From Prevotella sp. UBA6429 (lineage in GTDB: Bacteria; Bacteroidota; Bacteroidia; Bacteroidales; Bacteroidaceae), in NCBI GenBank assembly GCA_002437285.1, contig DJOV01000032.1, positions 355 through 5,488 of the forward strand: DNA of 5,134 nt, read 5' to 3'. The position numbers and the translations under genes are program-made. Every line of letters starts with the position of its first letter. Position 1 is the stretch's first letter. Below the pieces are notes generated by a model. It was given only the letters and a program-made list of their open reading frames with translations, was not told the DNA's origin and searched no databases. Shown piece by piece: positions 1 to 5,134 of this stretch.

Positions 1-241
1 ACCCTTTATCGCAAAATTACCCCACGCAAATCACGACGCGACCGACAAAAAACGCCATTTTCGCGCTCTATTTCATCCGTCGTCCACGACAAACTTTTCG
101 ACCAAAAATCATGACAATGCAAGCGACGGGCTCTGCCTTTGCTTTCCTGATGTCAATGTCCACATCCTTGGCATGGCGTTTTACTCTGTAGACCCCATGG
201 CCACTCGTTTACGCATGCGTTGGGGGCTGTCATAGCCGTTC
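1..241. other. Region downstream of the GH2 gene, no gene found
   Basis: No gene is supportable here. A plus-strand frame at 111-191 encodes only 26 residues with no ribosome-binding context, and a minus-strand open stretch of about 47 codons ending at the TAG at 70-68 lacks a usable start. A perfect 10-bp palindrome ACGCATGCGT lies at 211-220. A short GGCT/AGCC stem just after the GH2 stop has no T-tract, so no clear GH2 terminator is seen. Confidence 0.5.
12..19 (-). promoter_or_regulatory. Possible -7 box pointing out of the left edge
   Basis: On the minus strand TAATTTTG (19-12) matches TAnnTTTG and points towards a possible next gene beyond the left edge. No TTTG or TTG sits at the correct 19-21 base spacing (one CAAA on the plus strand at 46-49 is too far), and such an octamer arises by chance about once per few kilobases, so support is weak. 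Confidence 0.25.
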
Positions 242-2689
242 TCAAGGCTTCACCGTGCGGATGACGATGGAGCGTTGGAGCTTGGCCTTCTTGTCTCTGA
301 CCACCACCGTGATGTCGCCTGGCTTGTCCGTTGCTTGCACGGTGACTACCAGTTTGCCGCTGAAGAGGTGCATGTGGGGCTCGGTGAACACTTCAAGCGA
401 GGTGGCATCACCGTTGCAGATGGCCCTGAAGGCACCTGCGCCTTGCACGTCCACGTCGATGTTGTCTGTGGCAGTGGGCAGTTCGGTGCCCTGCTTGTCC
501 ACCAGGCTCACAGTGATGTAGCTCAGGTCAGCCCCGTCGGCGTTGAGCGTGGTACGGTCTGCCACAAGCTTGATGTCGGCAGCCCTGCCCGCCGTGCGCA
601 TGGTTTGCTCGGCGGCCTTGCGTCCGGTGTCGTCGTAGGCCACCACGCGCACCTCGCCGGGCTCATAGCGCACCCCGTCCCACATCAGCCGATAGCGTTT
701 GGCCCGTTCGCGGGCGAGCGCTGGCGTGGAGGCTCCATGGTCGTCCGGCCGGCTGCCTGACACTTTGCGCTGGCGTCCCTGTGACTTGCCATTGATGAAG
801 AGCTCCGCCTCCGGATAGTCGGTATAGACAAACACGGGCGTCACCTTTCCCTCGCGTCCGGGCCATGTCCAGTGGGGTAGGATGTGCAGTGTGTGTGCCC
901 GTTTGTTCCACACCGAGCGATAGAGGTAATAGCGGTCCTTGGGCAGTCCGGCCAGGTCGATAATGCCGAAGTAGCTGCTTCGGCTGGGCCAGTAGTTGTC
1001 GTAAGGCGTGGGCTCGCCCAGGTAGTCGTAGCCGGTCCATACAAACTGGCCGATGGTATAGGGCCGATCGTCCATCATCATGAAGTCGAGATCAGGCAAG
1101 TTGCTCCACGAGCACCATTCCGTGTCGTAGCTCGACACCTGTCCGTCGCCCTCATCTGCGGCCACCTTGAAGTCTACCGGGAACTTATAGACCCCCCGCG
1201 AACTGACGGTCGACGCCGTCTCCGATCCTAAGAGGAAGCCCTGGGGCAGTTGTCCGATGTTGTCGTCGTACCGATGTACGCGGTAGTTGTAGCCCGGAAT
1301 GTCCATGACCTGTGCGAATCCCGACTTCAAGGCAGCATCGGGACGGTCCAGTCCCTGCGTGACGGGACGTGTGGAGTCGAGCCGGTGGCACAGGTCCTGC
1401 AGGTGTGCCGCCATGTCACGCCCCTCCTTGCTGCCCTGCTCGGGTATCTCGTTGCCGATGGAATACATCACGAGGCTGGGATGGTTGCGGTTGGCCAGCA
1501 CCAGGTGGGTGATGTCGCGGTCGCTCCAGTCCTTGAAGTACTGCGCATAGCCGTTCTTGCATTTGGGATAGACCCACATGTCGAAACTCTCCGCCATGAC
1601 CATCATGCCCAGTGAGTCGTAGACCTCCATCTGCATCTGCGAGGGCAGGTTGTGTGAGGTGCGTATGGCATCGGCTCCCATGTCCTTCAGCGCCTTGACC
1701 TGGCGGATGAGTGCCGCCTTGCTGAGTGCCGCGCCGAGCGGGCCGAGGTCGTGGTGCAGGCACACGCCCCGGAACTTGCGGGGCTGCCCGTTGAGTGTGA
1801 ATCCGCGCTCCTTGTCGTAGGCGATGGTGCGTAAGCCCGTCTTCATGGGAAGCTCATCCACGACCCTCCCGTCCTGCATGAGAGTCACACGCACGTCATA
1901 GAGATGTGGAGTCTCGGGCGACCACAAGCGCGGATGGGCCACAGGCAGGTCCACGTGTACGCGCCCGTCGCTGCCGACCGAGGCGTGGGCCGCCTGCTCC
2001 ACCCATCCCTTCGGGTTGATGACCGACACCTCCACGGCCAGTCCGCGTTGCCCCTTGGCATCCTTGACCTCGGTGTCGACCGACAAGGTGGCAGCGGTGG
2101 AGTCAGCCTGTGTTGTGCGCAGGAACGTCAGCCAGGGGTCGAGGCATACCGCCGGCGTGACCACAAACCTGACGGGGCGGTAGAGTCCCGCGCCGGGATA
2201 CCAGCGGCTGCTCTCCGGCTGGTTGTGCAGGCTGACGGCAAGCGTGTTGTCGCCCGCATGCAGGTAGGGCGTGATGTCCACCCGGAAGGGCGTGTAGCCA
2301 TAGGCCCACGAGCCGGCCCGCCGGCCGTTGACATAGACCACGGGCTCTGCCATGGCACCGTCAAACTCGAGGGTGGCGCGCCGTCCCGACAGGTCGCCCA
2401 CGGTGAGCGACGTGGCGTAATAGCCTCGTCCGATCCAGGGCAGGGCACCCGACCGTCCGGTCTTCTCGGTCTTCTCCTTCTCGCCGTTTTGCACGATGGC
2501 CACCGTCTGCAGGTCCCATTGCTTGTCAAACGGGCCGCTGATGGCCCAGTCGTGCGGCACGCTGACGGGGTGCCACAGGATGCTGTCGCGTGAGAACTGC
2601 CACGTGCTGAGCGTCTGCTGCTGCCGTGTCTGGGCCAGGCCGTTGGTGGCGGCCGAAAGTAGCAAGAGGGTTATCAAAGTTGTTTTCAT
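242..2689 (-). CDS. Secreted GH2 beta-galactosidase-like glycoside hydrolase
   Basis: Predicted exported exo-glycosidase of family GH2, most likely a beta-galactosidase, removing non-reducing beta-linked galactose in the periplasm. Numbering is from the chosen 815-aa start. Residues 1-20 are a signal peptide (MKTT, hydrophobic core, GLA|Q). An N-terminal sugar-binding jelly roll (about 26-182) includes SRWYPGAGLYRP (161-172); an immunoglobulin-like GH2 domain spans about 187-288; the TIM barrel spans about 294-600. The barrel shows IRTSHN (342-347), the acid/base Glu414 in SIGNEIP, the nucleophile Glu490 in LGSETAS, and QFVWTGYDYLGEPTPYD (548-564). A DUF4982-like domain (about 610-687) and a GH2 C-terminal domain 5-like module (about 704-807) follow, the usual Bacteroidetes arrangement. 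I see no Asn-x-Lys glucuronidase signature, so beta-galactosidase is favoured over beta-glucuronidase; substrate linkage is not certain. An in-frame ATG at 2713 adds eight residues. I prefer 2689 because it gives a compact signal peptide and matches the GH32 start context. The gene is intact with a TGA stop and has its own promoter and a leader of about 100 nt. Confidence 0.95.
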   Translation of the reverse strand: MKTTLITLLLLSAATNGLAQTRQQQTLSTWQFSRDSILWHPVSVPHDWAISGPFDKQWDLQTVAIVQNGEKEKTEKTGRSGALPWIGRGYYATSLTVGDLSGRRATLEFDGAMAEPVVYVNGRRAGSWAYGYTPFRVDITPYLHAGDNTLAVSLHNQPESSRWYPGAGLYRPVRFVVTPAVCLDPWLTFLRTTQADSTAATLSVDTEVKDAKGQRGLAVEVSVINPKGWVEQAAHASVGSDGRVHVDLPVAHPRLWSPETPHLYDVRVTLMQDGRVVDELPMKTGLRTIAYDKERGFTLNGQPRKFRGVCLHHDLGPLGAALSKAALIRQVKALKDMGADAIRTSHNLPSQMQMEVYDSLGMMVMAESFDMWVYPKCKNGYAQYFKDWSDRDITHLVLANRNHPSLVMYSIGNEIPEQGSKEGRDMAAHLQDLCHRLDSTRPVTQGLDRPDAALKSGFAQVMDIPGYNYRVHRYDDNIGQLPQGFLLGSETASTVSSRGVYKFPVDFKVAADEGDGQVSSYDTEWCSWSNLPDLDFMMMDDRPYTIGQFVWTGYDYLGEPTPYDNYWPSRSSYFGIIDLAGLPKDRYYLYRSVWNKRAHTLHILPHWTWPGREGKVTPVFVYTDYPEAELFINGKSQGRQRKVSGSRPDDHGASTPALARERAKRYRLMWDGVRYEPGEVRVVAYDDTGRKAAEQTMRTAGRAADIKLVADRTTLNADGADLSYITVSLVDKQGTELPTATDNIDVDVQGAGAFRAICNGDATSLEVFTEPHMHLFSGKLVVTVQATDKPGDITVVVRDKKAKLQRSIVIRTVKP

Positions 2690-2729
2690 GAGCTTCGGTT
2701 TAGTTGTTCCCATTGATTATAGGTCAAGG

Positions 2730-2774
2730 ATGGCGCATGACAAGCACAAATGAGAAGCGCTTGTCATGCGCCGT
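2730..2774 (-). promoter_or_regulatory. Perfect 14-bp inverted repeat in the GH2 5' leader
   Basis: GGCGCATGACAAGC (2732-2745) and its exact reverse complement (2759-2772) flank a 13-base spacer; one wobble and one A-T pair can extend the stem to 2730/2774. The element lies between the GH2 promoter and its start codon, so the mRNA would carry a strong hairpin about 43 nt ahead of the ATG at 2689. No T-run follows on either strand, so it is not a standard intrinsic terminator. It could be an mRNA-stabilising or translation-modulating hairpin, a protein-binding operator, or a dispersed palindromic repeat. Confidence 0.6.
2751..2766. promoter_or_regulatory. Possible LacI-family-like operator
   Basis: TGAGAAGCGCTTGTCA is a near-perfect 16-bp palindrome (one G/G mismatch each side of the 8-bp core) centred on CG, with core AAGCGCTT fitting the AAnCGnTT pattern typical of LacI-family sites. 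It overlaps the right arm and spacer of the larger inverted repeat and sits about 20-35 bases downstream of the predicted GH2 transcription start, a plausible position for repression of a sugar gene. No regulator gene is in the window, so this is pattern only. Confidence 0.25.
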
Positions 2775-2792
2775 ATCATTCCTTCTTCTCTG

Positions 2793-2825
2793 CAAAGGTA
2801 GGCAAAATGAATACAAAAATTCAAG
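2793..2825 (-). promoter_or_regulatory. Promoter of the GH2 gene
   Basis: Read on the minus strand, TACCTTTG (2800-2793) matches the Bacteroidetes -7 consensus TAnnTTTG. CTTG (2825-2822) lies 21 bases upstream, in the place of the -33 TTTG/TTG element. The surrounding DNA is AT-rich, in contrast to the GC-rich genes. Transcription should start near 2785-2790, giving a 5' leader of about 100 nt before the ATG at 2689. The match to the known sigma-ABfr pattern is seen directly; activity is inferred. Confidence 0.7.
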
Positions 2826-2850
2826 TTTTTAAAGAAAAGTTTGCAAATAA

Positions 2851-2881
2851 TTTGGATTGATAAAAATAAATGTTATCTTTG
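2851..2881 (+). promoter_or_regulatory. Plus-strand Bacteroidetes promoter in the intergenic region
   Basis: TTTG (2851-2854), a 19-base spacer and TATCTTTG (2874-2881) together match the Bacteroidetes consensus TTTG-N19-21-TAnnTTTG in both boxes and spacing. Transcription should begin about 2885-2889 and run right, opposite to both genes. It is back to back with the GH2 promoter, the two -33 elements lying about 25 bases apart. Confidence 0.7.
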
Positions 2882-2886
2882 CAAGC

Positions 2887-2977
2887 AGTTATCCTGAAAA
2901 ACAATCTTTTTACCTTAGAGGAAACTAATGCCTATTGAAGATTTGGAGCGACTGCCTGTGAAGGCCGTCGCTTTTTT
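2887..2977 (+). ncRNA. Candidate small RNA (about 90 nt), unnamed
   Basis: The span runs from the expected start just after a good promoter (2851-2881) to the T-tract of a strong intrinsic terminator (2947-2977). No reading frame closes inside it: the ATG at 2928 has an AGAGGA-like site upstream, but its frame runs through the terminator into sequence antisense to GH32. Predicted folding: AATCTT (2903-2908) can pair with AAGATT (2938-2943), enclosing a small TTAG/CTAA stem (2915-2918 with 2925-2928) and a U-rich single-stranded stretch near 2907-2911, then the terminator hairpin. I do not recognise it as a named family. It could be a trans-acting sRNA or a regulator of the flanking glycosidase mRNAs. 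The exact 5' end is uncertain by a few bases. Confidence 0.55.
2947..2977 (+). terminator. Intrinsic terminator of the plus-strand transcript
   Basis: AGCGAC (2947-2952) pairs with GTCGCT (2967-2972). After one T/C mismatch, GCCT (2954-2957) pairs with AGGC (2962-2965) around a GTGA loop, which fits the GNRA tetraloop class. T residues continue through 2977. On the minus strand the same hairpin is followed by CCAAATC rather than a T-run, so it works for rightward transcription, not for GH32. Confidence 0.75.
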
Positions 2978-3016
2978 GTTTGTCCGTTTGTGCGGCAGGG
3001 CTGTTCTGGAAGTAAG

Positions 3017-3049
3017 GCCAAGACCATCAGGGTTACTGACGGTCTCGGC
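3017..3049 (-). terminator. Hairpin just downstream of the GH32 stop codon
   Basis: In minus-strand RNA, positions 3049-3036 and 3030-3017 form a 14-bp stem with two G-U wobbles around a TAACC loop, starting 13 bases after the GH32 TAA. On the plus strand the same two positions would be A/C mismatches, so the structure favours minus-strand RNA, that is the GH32 3' UTR. The bases after the stem (CTTACTTCC) are only moderately T-rich, so it may be a weak terminator or a 3' end-protecting hairpin. Confidence 0.45.
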
Positions 3050-3062
3050 TCGAACAGGATCC

Positions 3063-5021
3063 TTAGAGTCCCAGCTTGTAGAGTGTGAGGTTTCTGACTT
3101 TTGCCTTTCCTCCCTCGGCATACACCTTGATGTTGTTGTAGGGCAGGGTGGGGAAGACGAGGTTGGTCATGGCTATGCGCCCGCCGTCGACAAACAGCTC
3201 CATGGAGCACTTGTCCACGAAGATGTCAAGATGGTAAGTCCTTGTCGAGGCAGCTGTCCCCACGGTTGTCGCATCCTCGGCCCAGCGGTTGTTGCCGTTG
3301 GCGTTGTCTGGACCGCACAGCGAGAGCGGCGCCCATGTGCCGAGTGCGAAGTCGTTGTGGTAGTCGACGGCCAGGTCCTGCGACAGCTTGCCTTTCATCT
3401 CGCCTGCGGCCTCAGCGCGTTTCTCGATGTCGTGGCGTTCGGCGAGCTTGCCAAAATCGGTGAGTCCGCTCTCGGCGCGGTCCATGACGATGCGCTTCTG
3501 CTTGAGGTCCAGGTAGACGAGCGTGCGCTCCTCGCGGTCGTTGTAGAACGAGAGCCCCACCACGTCCGCATTGCCGGGAGCGATGTCGGCCTCCATCTCA
3601 AACGCCCCGTCGTTGTCGGCGAAGATGGAGCGCTTGACGTAGGGAGTAGCGTTGTCGACACTGATATCGCCCACGGGCACAGTGTCCTTGCGCAAGGTGC
3701 GCGCCTCATCGACCACATTTGCCGACAGGTACACCTCACCATTGTTGGAGAACAGTTTCAGTTCGCGCGGCAGTGCGTTGGCTCCGCGATACTGGCGTAT
3801 CGGGGTGACATTGGCATACTGCCAATTGCTCATCCATGGCACTGCCACCACACGGCTTCCGAGGTTGGAGAAGGTGACGGTGGCGTAGTGGTCCTTGCCC
3901 CAGTCGAGCCATTTCACGGTCTGCGGTTTCGAGTCGCAATGAAACTCCTTGCCGTCAAACTCTCCGACGAAGTACTGGGTGGCGGAACCGCCATACACAA
4001 ATCCGGGATTGATGTTCACGATCATCACATACTTCTGCTTCGTCTTGTCGCCGTCCACAGGCAGCGGGAAGAAGTCAGGACATTCAAACTGGTTGGGCTG
4101 TGCACCGAAGCCCTCGCCCCATTGGCTCACGTACTTCCACTGCTTGAGATTCTTCGACTGGTAGAAGCGCATGTTCTTGTCGGCAGACACAATCATGTAC
4201 CATGACTTGGTGGGCTCATACCAGAAGATCTTCGGGTCGCGGAAGTTCTCCAGCCCGTCGAAGGGTGTCACCACCGGGTTGCCCTTGTACTTCGTGAACG
4301 AGCGCCCGTTGTCCTTGCTGTAAGCCATGCACTGCACCTGCACTTGCACGCCGTCTCTCATGCTGTGTGACGTGTAGAAGGCTATGATGGCATCCTTGCC
4401 GAATCCGGCGGAGTTGCGCGTGTCGACAATGGTGCTGCCTGAGAAGATATGCCCCATCGGGTCACGCGATATGGCTGGGGAGAGGTGTTGCCAGTGGACG
4501 AGGTCGCGGCTGACGGAGTGTCCCCAGTGCATGTTGCCCCACTTGGAACCATAGGGATTATACTGGAAGTAGAGGTGATACTCACCGTCCTTGTAGGTCA
4601 GTCCGTTGGCGTCGTTCATCCATCCGTAGAGCGGAGTGTGGTGGTAGACGGGACGGTAGTAGTCCGTGTTCTTCGTGTCGAAAGTGTCGGAGAGCCGCAT
4701 CTCCTTCCAGGCAATGGCCTGATGGTCCAGTCCCACGATTTTCACTACGGCCTTTTTGCCCTGTGCAAGTGCGAACGGCACCGTATAGTCCACTTTCGAC
4801 TGTGCGAGTCTTACGTCCATCCATGTGTCTGAAGCCTTGCCCTGGTCGAGGACGACCTGAGCCTCGGGACGATTCTCCTCAATGGGGAGGAGGAGATATT
4901 TTGTCGGGTTGGTGATGGTGATGACGGTTGTGTCGCCATGCTGCGTGGTCTGCATGGTCTGTGCGCTTGTTGCCAGTGTCGACGTGAGCGACATGGCTGC
5001 GAGAATGATCGTTGTTTTCAT
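3063..5021 (-). CDS. Secreted GH32 beta-fructosidase (levanase/inulinase/sucrase type)
   Basis: Predicted exported family GH32 enzyme that hydrolyses beta-fructosyl linkages in fructans or sucrose by a retaining mechanism. Numbering is from the chosen 652-aa start. A signal peptide ends near residue 20 (ATSA|Q). Residues about 25-115 match the DUF4980-like N-terminal domain common in Bacteroidetes GH32 proteins. The five-bladed propeller follows, with the nucleophile Asp137 in GWMNDANG, then YFQYNP, FSGS (193-196), the transition-state stabiliser Asp262 in FRDPK, and the acid/base Glu313 in FECPDFFP. The C-terminal beta-sandwich runs from about 405 to 652. All three catalytic carboxylates are present. 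The nucleophile motif reads WMNDANG rather than the textbook WMNDPNG. The frame stays open upstream to an ATG at 5108, but the extra 29 residues are AT-rich, lysine-rich and would bury the signal peptide, so 5021 is chosen. Endo versus exo action and inulin versus levan preference cannot be read from sequence. No convincing TAnnTTTG box is visible between 5022 and 5134, so its promoter may lie outside or it may be co-transcribed with an upstream gene. Confidence 0.96.
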   Translation of the reverse strand: MKTTIILAAMSLTSTLATSAQTMQTTQHGDTTVITITNPTKYLLLPIEENRPEAQVVLDQGKASDTWMDVRLAQSKVDYTVPFALAQGKKAVVKIVGLDHQAIAWKEMRLSDTFDTKNTDYYRPVYHHTPLYGWMNDANGLTYKDGEYHLYFQYNPYGSKWGNMHWGHSVSRDLVHWQHLSPAISRDPMGHIFSGSTIVDTRNSAGFGKDAIIAFYTSHSMRDGVQVQVQCMAYSKDNGRSFTKYKGNPVVTPFDGLENFRDPKIFWYEPTKSWYMIVSADKNMRFYQSKNLKQWKYVSQWGEGFGAQPNQFECPDFFPLPVDGDKTKQKYVMIVNINPGFVYGGSATQYFVGEFDGKEFHCDSKPQTVKWLDWGKDHYATVTFSNLGSRVVAVPWMSNWQYANVTPIRQYRGANALPRELKLFSNNGEVYLSANVVDEARTLRKDTVPVGDISVDNATPYVKRSIFADNDGAFEMEADIAPGNADVVGLSFYNDREERTLVYLDLKQKRIVMDRAESGLTDFGKLAERHDIEKRAEAAGEMKGKLSQDLAVDYHNDFALGTWAPLSLCGPDNANGNNRWAEDATTVGTAASTRTYHLDIFVDKCSMELFVDGGRIAMTNLVFPTLPYNNIKVYAEGGKAKVRNLTLYKLGL

Positions 5022-5094
5022 AAGTCGGTTTTTTTTGATTGTTTTTAGGTGGATTCTATAAATTACCACCATAATGATATAAAAACCTGTGGGA

Positions 5095-5133
5095 TTACGT
5101 TTTGCCATCTTCTGGTCTCTTTTTGGCCCATTC
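5095..5133 (-). CDS. Possible C-terminal end of an upstream gene (edge fragment)
   Basis: One minus-strand frame entering from the right edge reads EWAKKRPEDGKT and then stops with TAA, 73 bases before the GH32 start. The charged, lysine-rich tail would suit the C-terminus of a same-strand upstream gene in an operon with GH32, for example a membrane transporter ending in a cytoplasmic tail. Twelve codons are too few to identify it, their third positions are less G+C-rich than in the two main genes, and another frame ending in a TAA near 5064 is also open. Treat it as a hint only. Confidence 0.2.
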   Translation of the reverse strand, partial: EWAKKRPEDGKT

Positions 5134-5134
5134 C

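Noticed and set aside
111..191. 26-residue plus-strand frame with a somewhat hydrophobic product (MTMQATGSAF...).
   Set aside because: No ribosome-binding or promoter context and too short to judge; no independent support.
68..208. Minus-strand open stretch with protein-like text (AKDVDIDIRKAKAEPVA) that could be a gene remnant.
   Set aside because: No start codon near its beginning, a stop immediately upstream and no recognised family; chance openness is enough to explain it.
1904..2593. 229-codon plus-strand open frame.
   Set aside because: Antisense shadow of the GH2 N-terminal domains, with low-complexity Arg/Gly/Val-rich composition and no upstream promoter or start context.
2730..2774. 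Leader inverted repeat considered as a transcription terminator or transposon end.
   Set aside because: No T-run on either side, no flanking direct repeats seen and no transposase nearby.
2947..2972. Terminator hairpin considered as bidirectional, ending GH32 transcription too.
   Set aside because: On the minus strand the stem is followed by CCAAATC with no T-tract; the T-run is present only for rightward transcription.
2928..4205. 425-codon plus-strand open frame starting inside the candidate small RNA, with an AGAGGA-like site before its ATG.
   Set aside because: It runs through a strong terminator and is antisense to the well-supported GH32 gene; the protein resembles no family I recognise and the frame is kept open by GC-rich third positions of the opposite strand.
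5022..5108. N-terminal extension of GH32 to the ATG at 5108.
   Set aside because: The added 29 residues are AT-rich and would place the signal peptide internally; the ATG at 5021 gives a standard export signal.

Overview
The window holds two complete genes, both on the minus strand, for secreted carbohydrate-active enzymes: a family GH32 fructan/sucrose hydrolase (3063-5021) and a family GH2 beta-galactosidase-like enzyme (242-2689). Both proteins start with a Sec signal peptide ending in an A-x-A|Q-type site and no lipobox cysteine, so both are predicted to be periplasmic or secreted. The domain sets (GH32 with an N-terminal DUF4980-like domain; GH2 with DUF4982-like and GH2 C-terminal domain 5-like modules), the TAnnTTTG-type -7 promoter boxes and the A-rich translation leaders without strong Shine-Dalgarno sites all point to Bacteroidales. 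The high G+C in coding DNA against AT-rich promoter DNA would fit a high-GC Prevotella-like genome; the genus is an inference.

Layout from left to right: 1-241 is the region downstream of the GH2 gene, with no supportable gene and one leftward -7-like box near the edge. 242-2689 is the GH2 gene. 2690-3062 is a dense intergenic region. On the minus strand it carries the GH2 promoter and, in the GH2 5' leader, a perfect 14-bp inverted repeat (which overlaps a LacI-operator-like palindrome). On the plus strand it carries a separate, well-formed Bacteroidetes promoter (2851-2881) followed about 65 bases later by a strong intrinsic terminator (2947-2977). This brackets an approximately 90-nt transcript with no closed reading frame and is the best candidate for an undescribed element here: a small RNA divergent from GH2 and convergent with GH32. 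Next comes a wobble-containing hairpin just after the GH32 stop. 3063-5021 is the GH32 gene. 5022-5134 is its A/T-rich leader and possibly the last codons of an upstream gene.

The two enzymes share strand, export route and start-codon context, but the GH2 gene has its own promoter and long leader, so they look separately transcribed rather than a tight operon. No SusC/SusD pair, transporter, kinase or regulator is visible; whether the pair sits in a larger polysaccharide utilisation locus cannot be judged from this window. Promoter, RNA and operator calls rest on pattern reading only.
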